Assembly: GCA_044236545.1 (NCBI GenBank)
Contig: JBIIGI010000017.1
Span: forward strand, 1 to 39,888
Source of the DNA: UBA6821 sp044236545
GTDB lineage: Bacteria > Verrucomicrobiota > Verrucomicrobiia > Chthoniobacterales > UBA6821
Reading direction: 5' to 3'
DNA: 39,888 nucleotides
Within the stretch, counting starts at the first letter, position 1. Each line of letters begins with the position of its first letter. The notes under the pieces are model-generated. The model did not search any database and was not told the DNA's origin. It was given only the letters and a program-made list of their open reading frames with translations. Shown here in pieces: positions 33,674-39,888 of the stretch. Both the position numbers and the translations under genes were made by a program.

Positions 33674-34441
33674 TTAGTCTATCGCGCCAACGGCTTCCGA
33701 AACCTCTCCAGCGATGTAGTCTCTATTCAACCTCGCAATCACGCTCGCCGACACATTCGCGGGGCAGACGGCCTCGCAGGCGTAGTAGTTGGAGCAGTTG
33801 CCGAAGCCCTCTTCCTGCATGGTGCGGACCATGCTGCGGGCGCGCTTCTTGCGCTCGGCCTGACCCTGGGGAAGAAGTCCGAGGTGGGTGACCTTGGCGC
33901 CGACAAAGAGCATGGGGGAGCTGTTCGGGCAGGCGGCGGCACAGGCTCCGCATCCGATGCAGGCGGCGGCATCCATGGCAGCGTCGGCCACTGGCTTGGG
34001 AATGAGGGTGGTGGAGGCGTCGGGCGCTCCACCGGTGTGCTCGCTGATGAAGCCGCCGGAGCGGATGATGCGGTCGTAGGCGCTGCGGTTGACCACGAGA
34101 TCCTTGACGATCGGGAAGGCGCCGACACGGAATGGCTCGACGGTGATGGTCTGGCCGTTCTCGAACTTGCGCATGTAGACCTGGCAGGCGGCGCCGCGAC
34201 CGGGTCCCTGGGGGACGCCGTTGATGACCATGCTGCAGGTGCCGCAGATGCCCTCGCGGCAATCGCTTTCGAAGGCAACGGGCTCTTTCCCCTCGGCGGT
34301 GAGGCGGTTGTTCACGATGTCGAGCATCTCGAGGAAGGAACACTCGGAGGGGATCTCCCTGGCGTCGATGTCGACAAACTCTCCCGCGCTCTCCTTGGAC
34401 TTCTGCTTCCAGAGTCGGAGATGGAAATTCATGGTGCTCAT
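33674..34441 (-). CDS. sdhB: Succinate dehydrogenase / fumarate reductase iron-sulfur subunit
   Basis: A 255-residue electron-transfer subunit of complex II on the cytoplasmic side of the inner membrane. The N-terminal ferredoxin domain carries the [2Fe-2S] ligands in ESDCREGICGTCSMVING. The C-terminal domain carries CIGCGACAAACPNSS for the [4Fe-4S] cluster and CSNYYACEAVCPANV, with a further Cys set for the [3Fe-4S] cluster. The sequence resembles the Bacteroidetes/Chlamydia-type subunit that goes with a single cytochrome b subunit. It is last in the sdhC-sdhA-sdhB operon, 18 bp after sdhA. A second ATG three codons downstream is an alternative start. Confidence 0.95.
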   Translation of the reverse strand: MSTMNFHLRLWKQKSKESAGEFVDIDAREIPSECSFLEMLDIVNNRLTAEGKEPVAFESDCREGICGTCSMVINGVPQGPGRGAACQVYMRKFENGQTITVEPFRVGAFPIVKDLVVNRSAYDRIIRSGGFISEHTGGAPDASTTLIPKPVADAAMDAAACIGCGACAAACPNSSPMLFVGAKVTHLGLLPQGQAERKKRARSMVRTMQEEGFGNCSNYYACEAVCPANVSASVIARLNRDYIAGEVSEAVGAID

Positions 34442-34459
34442 GGTCGTGGCTCTCGGAGG

Positions 34460-36373
<1,914 letters not shown>

Positions 36374-36406
36374 GGTCGTGAAAGGTCGTGAGGTTTTAGG
36401 AATTCC

Positions 36407-37144
36407 TTAGCGGCAAAGGGAACAGGCGGCGGCGGGATAGCGCAGGATGCCGAAGAAGACGGCAAGCGGGATGGAGACGTATCCGGCGAAAATGATCCAG
36501 GCGATGGCGCGGCCCCCTTTCTCGAAGAGCGGGCGCATCTTGGCGGTGGTGATCCCGAGCGTCTGGAAGAGACTGGCGATGCCGTGGCTCAGGTGCATGG
36601 CCAGGAGCCCGATCGCAAGGAGGTAGAAGCCGGTCACGAAGGGGCTGGAGAACCCGGCGATGACCATGCGGTAGACGTCGTGACGCCCCTGCGCATCGAC
36701 CCAGGTCTTGTATTCGGGAGTGAAGGCCTGCCAGGTGAACTCGGCCAGATGGAAGAGAACAAAGGCGAGGACGACCAGACCGGAGAGGCGCATCAGACGG
36801 GCGTAGACCGTGGTCTGAAGGTCGTTCTTCACCGCGTACTTCTGCGGGCGGGCGGCCAGATTCTCACGCCAGAGGGAGATCGTGAACCAGATGTGAAGAA
36901 AGACTGCGAGCAGAAGGCCGATCCGGGCCACCCAAAGGAGCGCACCGAGGTCCTGAAGCTTTGCGGCGTACGCATTGATGGCCTCGGGGCCGAGGAAGAT
37001 GGAGAGATTCCCGAGCAGGTGGGCGATGACAAAAAGGATGAGGATGATGCCGGTGATGGCGACGATCCACTTCCTCCCGATCGGGGAGGAAAAAAGCGGA
37101 AGACAGCAGGAAGAGGATTTTTTGGAAGAGGCCGTGCCGCTCAT
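36407..37144 (-). CDS. sdhC: Succinate dehydrogenase cytochrome b subunit
   Basis: A 245-residue membrane anchor of complex II with five hydrophobic segments, starting at GRKWIVAITGIILILFVIAHLLGNL and ending near IIFAGYVSIPLAVFFGI. Histidines within the membrane (FVIAHLLGN, FLHIWFTIS, FVLFHLAEF, LAMHLSHGI) are candidate ligands for two b-type haems, as in the TIGR02046 / B. subtilis-type single anchor, and quinone binds here. No separate sdhD gene is present, in keeping with this class. It is the first gene of the operon, with a well-formed promoter close upstream (37153-37181). Confidence 0.93.
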   Translation of the reverse strand: MSGTASSKKSSSCCLPLFSSPIGRKWIVAITGIILILFVIAHLLGNLSIFLGPEAINAYAAKLQDLGALLWVARIGLLLAVFLHIWFTISLWRENLAARPQKYAVKNDLQTTVYARLMRLSGLVVLAFVLFHLAEFTWQAFTPEYKTWVDAQGRHDVYRMVIAGFSSPFVTGFYLLAIGLLAMHLSHGIASLFQTLGITTAKMRPLFEKGGRAIAWIIFAGYVSIPLAVFFGILRYPAAACSLCR

Positions 37145-37152
37145 GAGTTTTT

Positions 37153-37181
37153 CTTATAGGAGCCACCTCCTCGAAAAACAA
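37153..37181 (-). promoter_or_regulatory. Promoter of the sdhCAB operon
   Basis: On the minus strand TTGTTT (37181-37176) and TATAAG (37158-37153) are separated by exactly 17 nt. The expected start is only a few bases before the sdhC ATG (37144), which would give an almost leaderless mRNA. Either this is true, or the hexamers are coincidental. A GGAGG between them could instead be read as a distant ribosome site. Confidence 0.45.
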
Positions 37182-37311
37182 GCCGGATGGTGAAAATCTG
37201 ATGACCACCCCGGACTCAACATGCGTGCATGCAAAGTCGGCATCGGGGTCAATTTTCCCAAGGAAAGCGATTTGCCGGCGACCGTACTCCTGTTATGAAA
37301 CATACCTGCAA

Positions 37312-37914
37312 ATGACAACCGAGTTGGAGACTCCCCCGAATAATGACCAGGAACTGGTCGCCCGGACACAGGGGGGTGACCCGTCGGCCTTCGACGAACT
37401 GGTGGTTCGCTACAGTCCGCGGCTCTACGGGCTGATCTACCACATGACCTCCAACCACGAGGACACCAACGATCTGCTTCAGGATGTCTTCTCCAAGGCC
37501 TACCGCTCAATCTGCAATTTCCGGGGCAAATCGAGCTTCTACACCTGGATGCACTCGATCGCCGTCAACATGACGATCAATTTCCTGAAGAAAAGGAACC
37601 GACGACAGCACCCCAGCCTCAACGATCCGGACAGCAACATTGCCAACGATCCCGACTTCATCGCGGCAACCAGCAATGGCAACGGGAATCCCAACCGGGA
37701 GGTCTCGATCCACGAACTTCAAAAAAAATTGAACGGCGCCATGATGAAGCTGTCTCATGACCATAGAATCGTGGTCACCATGTTCGATATCCAAGGCATG
37801 CCCCATGCTGAAATCGCCAAGATCCTGGGAATCTCGGAGGGAACGGTGCGCTCACGACTCTTTTATGCCCACCGGCAGTTGCAAAACCACCTCCATGAGT
37901 TTAGGAAGTACTAG
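37312..37914 (+). CDS. ECF-type RNA polymerase sigma factor
   Basis: A 200-residue sigma70-family factor of group 4. The region 2 sequence is FDELVVRYSPRLYGLIYHMTSNHEDTNDLLQDVFSKAYRSICNFRGKSSFYTWMHSIAVNMTINFLKKRNRR, containing the DLLQDVF core-binding helix and the FYTWMHSIAVN -10-recognition segment. Region 4 is KLSHDHRIVVTMFDIQGMPHAEIAKILGISEGTVRSRLFYAHRQL with its helix-turn-helix. The linker carries an Asn/Gly-rich stretch. The ATG at 37312 is used; the upstream open frame from 37201 does not resemble the family. It begins an apparent operon with a one-TM protein and an HtrA-like protein and is divergent from sdhCAB. Confidence 0.93.
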   Translation: MTTELETPPNNDQELVARTQGGDPSAFDELVVRYSPRLYGLIYHMTSNHEDTNDLLQDVFSKAYRSICNFRGKSSFYTWMHSIAVNMTINFLKKRNRRQHPSLNDPDSNIANDPDFIAATSNGNGNPNREVSIHELQKKLNGAMMKLSHDHRIVVTMFDIQGMPHAEIAKILGISEGTVRSRLFYAHRQLQNHLHEFRKY

Positions 37915-37943
37915 GTCAAAACCGCATCACGAGATCAGCAAAG

Positions 37944-38384
37944 ATGAGTAACGAGCCCATGCACCGCATCATCCGACTGAAACGCTACGAACAGCCCCCT
38001 GTCGGCTACCATGAGAACTTCCTTCGCGAGTTCCATATCCGTCAGCGCGCGGAACTGCTGAAACCCAGCTTTTCGGCCCAACTCCTCGAACGCTTCTCCT
38101 CGTTGATGGACACGCTCCGGGTTCCGGGCATCGCCTATGCCGGAGCAACCGCCGTCGCCGTCGTCGCGGGAGTGGCCATCTTCAAGCTCACGCCCGTACC
38201 GAACCCCTCTCCCGGATCCTACGCCGTCTCCTACGGATCCACACCGGTGACAATCCGGAAAATGCAACCGGTGTCCCTCCGGGTGGACGCCCCCTCACGT
38301 TCGGTTCACTCATCCCCCCTCTTCCCTCCCTCCTACCTCCTGCAAGCCCGTCCGGCGAGCCATGAATCGCCGCTCAGTTTCTAG
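37944..38384 (+). CDS. Single-pass membrane protein, possible anti-sigma factor
   Basis: A 146-residue protein of unrecognised family. An N-terminal cytoplasmic part of about 60 residues is charged and helical (RLKRYEQPPVGYHENFLREFHIRQRAELLK, then FSAQLLERFSSLMDTLRV). One membrane segment follows (IAYAGATAVAVVAGVAIF, ~63-80), then a Ser/Pro-rich periplasmic tail. The topology and its place 29 bp downstream of an ECF sigma factor are those of an anti-sigma factor, but no zinc-binding HxxxCxxC motif is present and the helices do not obviously form a canonical anti-sigma domain. Its stop overlaps the start of the HtrA-like gene by 23 bp, which suggests coupling. Confidence 0.6.
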   Translation: MSNEPMHRIIRLKRYEQPPVGYHENFLREFHIRQRAELLKPSFSAQLLERFSSLMDTLRVPGIAYAGATAVAVVAGVAIFKLTPVPNPSPGSYAVSYGSTPVTIRKMQPVSLRVDAPSRSVHSSPLFPPSYLLQARPASHESPLSF

Positions 38385-39483
38385 ATTCCGGAGATCGACG
38401 ACAAGCCGCCGTATCCTCCGCGGAGGTTCCCTTGCTCCACGGATGCGGATCTTTCTGGTTTCCGGAATCCTCCCCTGTCTTTTGGTCACGGGGATCGGGA
38501 ACGCAGCATCGTCAGGAAACGAGCAACTCTCCTCGAAAGTCACGTCACGCATCAGGGCGATCACCCGTGAAAAGTCCCCGGCCGTTGTGCGGATCCGCTG
38601 TGCCGACGGACACGGGGAGGTCAACGGAACCGGATTCTACATTGATCCCACCGGGACCGTCTGCACCATCGCCGACATTATACGCGGCGCCAGCGAGATC
38701 ACGATCCTACAGGAAGGATCCGCCCTTCCGGCCCGGGTGCTTGCGATCGATTCTCAGAGCGGCCTCGCCTTCCTCAAGGCCAACGAAACCACGGGGGCAT
38801 CCGAATTAACCGGCAACTGCTTCCTTCCCGCCCGGTCCATCACCATCCCACCCGCGCTGACCCCCGTGCTCGGGATCGGCTTTCCCCGGGAAAACGGGGC
38901 TACCCCGGCGCTCGGTATGATCACCGGCCTCGAAAATCACGATGGAAACCATTTCCACTGCGTCCCGCACCTCACGGCAAACCTCTCCCTGACCGAAGGT
39001 GAAGGAGGCTCCCCCCTTCTGGATCTCTCAGGAAACCTCCTGGGCATGGTCATCTCCGGCAACACGCAGTTAGGCATCTGCAGAATTCTTCCCGCCTCTG
39101 CCATAGAAAAACTCCACCAGGACATCCTCCGCTCCGGCCGACTGGAACCCGGATGGGTCGGTGCCGTCGTGGAGGAGGCTGCCGTGCCGCAGGGCAACTC
39201 CCGCGCCCGCCTTGTGAGCATCGAACTTGGCAGCCCGGCAGAAAGGGCGGGACTGCAGCCGGGCGACATCATCCTCTCCCTCGGTGACCGCATGATCGCC
39301 GAACCCGAGGATGTCCTTGGGGCCTCATTTTACCTGACCGCCGGTCAAACCATCCGCGTCGTTATCCTGCGTGGCGGAAAAACCCGGCAGTTTGACGTTC
39401 ACTGCACCCTGCCTCCGGGAAGCAATGAGGATGAGCGGGTGGGGGCATCGACTCCGGCACAACTCGGGGAGCCCGTCCCGTAA
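38362..39483 (+). CDS. Secreted HtrA-like trypsin-fold PDZ protein, probably catalytically inactive
   Basis: A 373-residue exported protein. It has a basic N-terminus, a signal segment (MRIFLVSGILPCLLVTGIGNAAS, residues 28-50), an S1C trypsin-like domain (~60-250) and one PDZ domain (~262-350, with SPAERAGLQPGDIILSLGDR). In HtrA/DegP the triad lies in TNxHVV, D-D-LALLK and GNSGGPL. Here the aligned segments read TIADII (His to Asp105), DSQSGLAFLKA (Asp to Gly134) and GEGGSPLL (Ser to Gly215, with Ser217 displaced by two). All three catalytic residues thus seem lost, though the fold is kept. It may bind unfolded or C-terminal peptides through PDZ and act as a sensor or chaperone. Its start overlaps the preceding gene; an internal start at 38443 is possible. 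Confidence 0.8.
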   Translation: MNRRSVSRFRRSTTSRRILRGGSLAPRMRIFLVSGILPCLLVTGIGNAASSGNEQLSSKVTSRIRAITREKSPAVVRIRCADGHGEVNGTGFYIDPTGTVCTIADIIRGASEITILQEGSALPARVLAIDSQSGLAFLKANETTGASELTGNCFLPARSITIPPALTPVLGIGFPRENGATPALGMITGLENHDGNHFHCVPHLTANLSLTEGEGGSPLLDLSGNLLGMVISGNTQLGICRILPASAIEKLHQDILRSGRLEPGWVGAVVEEAAVPQGNSRARLVSIELGSPAERAGLQPGDIILSLGDRMIAEPEDVLGASFYLTAGQTIRVVILRGGKTRQFDVHCTLPPGSNEDERVGASTPAQLGEPVP

Positions 39484-39888
39484 AACCTTGGGGATTAATG
39501 AACCGCTGATTAATCCCAGATTATGCGATAGAGAGGCGGCGACAGGTCTGGATGGTCCACCCGGATGGTGAGTCGTCGGATGGTTAAAACCGTTGAACCA
39601 AGCATGCTGGAACATGCGCGGTAGATCACGCGCAGTCGTGACCCGTAAGGGCGCCACCGCTTGCCGGGAGGCTAGTGGCGTCAACGGTTAAAACGTTACA
39701 ACGTGCTGAGAGCAGGCAATCATTCCACTCTCTGAGCCGAGCCATGATCAGCAAACTTCTTGATGTCGCCTTCCCGAATACAGGTTCAGGGGTTTCCGGA
39801 TCCACCTTGTAACATTGACGCCACATCCTCCCGGATGCCGTGGCGCCCTTTCAGGGCTACCTTCGGTAGTCTTCCGCGGCTCTTCCCT
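39484..39888. other. Intergenic tail with inverted repeats, no supportable gene
   Basis: About 405 bp to the window edge. Besides the stem-loop at 39491-39517 it has two adjacent hairpins at 39845-39857 (GCCCT, TTC, AGGGC) and 39857-39869 (CTACC, TTC, GGTAG). It also has an imperfect inverted pair GGTTAAAACCGTTGA / TCAACGGTTAAAAC around 39582 and 39682. Short minus-strand frames exist but do not resemble known proteins. The hairpins recall those at 33498-33525 in size and loop. Confidence 0.6.
39491..39517 (+). terminator. Stem-loop after the sigma factor operon
   Basis: GGGATTAAT (39491-39499) and ATTAATCCC (39509-39517) form a perfect 9-bp stem with a 9-nt loop, 8 bp after the HtrA-like stop codon. 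No T-run follows, so if it ends transcription it is not a classical intrinsic terminator. Confidence 0.4.

Noticed and set aside
39626..39826. 66-codon minus-strand open frame near the right edge
   Set aside because: No recognisable motif, no clear ribosome site, and it crosses inverted-repeat-rich sequence; too little support for a gene.

Overview
The window looks like the chromosome of a GC-rich Gram-negative bacterium of the PVC group, most likely a Verrucomicrobiota. This is inferred from four things: a double-length UvrA of the kind known from Chlamydiae and Planctomycetes, a PEP-CTERM-tagged secreted protein, a class II HU/IHF protein, and a type V-B CRISPR locus with a Cas4-Cas1 fusion as described in Opitutaceae. 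No rRNA or other taxonomic marker gene is present, so the placement is tentative.

Left part (1-17.5 kb), mainly housekeeping: a truncated UPF0173-type hydrolase at the left edge, 4-alpha-glucanotransferase (malQ), an HU/IHF-like protein, tandem-fused uvrA, RNase P RNA with a promoter and terminator, a nucleotidyltransferase-GHMP kinase fusion, three minus-strand membrane or secreted proteins of unknown function, uvrB, holA, dodecin and a DUF5069-like protein. uvrA and uvrB lie in one neighbourhood but are not co-transcribed.

Middle (17.5-24 kb), cell surface: two large polytopic membrane proteins, one a TIGR03663-type glycosyltransferase 39 relative, a divergent family 2 glycosyltransferase, a choice-of-anchor-A PEP-CTERM protein with an odd C-terminal extension, and a SAM methyltransferase.

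Defence island (23.8-33.2 kb), all on the minus strand: cas12b (1410 aa), a cas4-cas1 fusion and cas2 form a tight operon. It is followed by a recognisable tracrRNA anti-repeat, a leader and an array of ten identical 36-nt repeats plus one decayed repeat. Beyond the decayed end lie two toxin-antitoxin-like modules (HTH-PIN, then BrnT/BrnA-like). Each is preceded, in the same orientation, by a decayed CRISPR repeat: a half repeat before HTH-PIN and an almost complete orphan repeat before brnT, 1.3 kb from the array. The decayed copies share variant bases absent from the active repeats. They may be remnants of an older, longer array, or crRNA-like regulators of the toxins (CreTA-like). This is the most interesting signal in the window.

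Right part (33.2-39.9 kb): a hairpin-rich intergenic region, succinate dehydrogenase (sdhC-sdhA-sdhB, minus strand) with a plausible promoter, then a plus-strand ECF sigma factor, a one-TM protein that could be its anti-sigma factor, and a secreted HtrA-like protein whose three catalytic positions all appear to be substituted.
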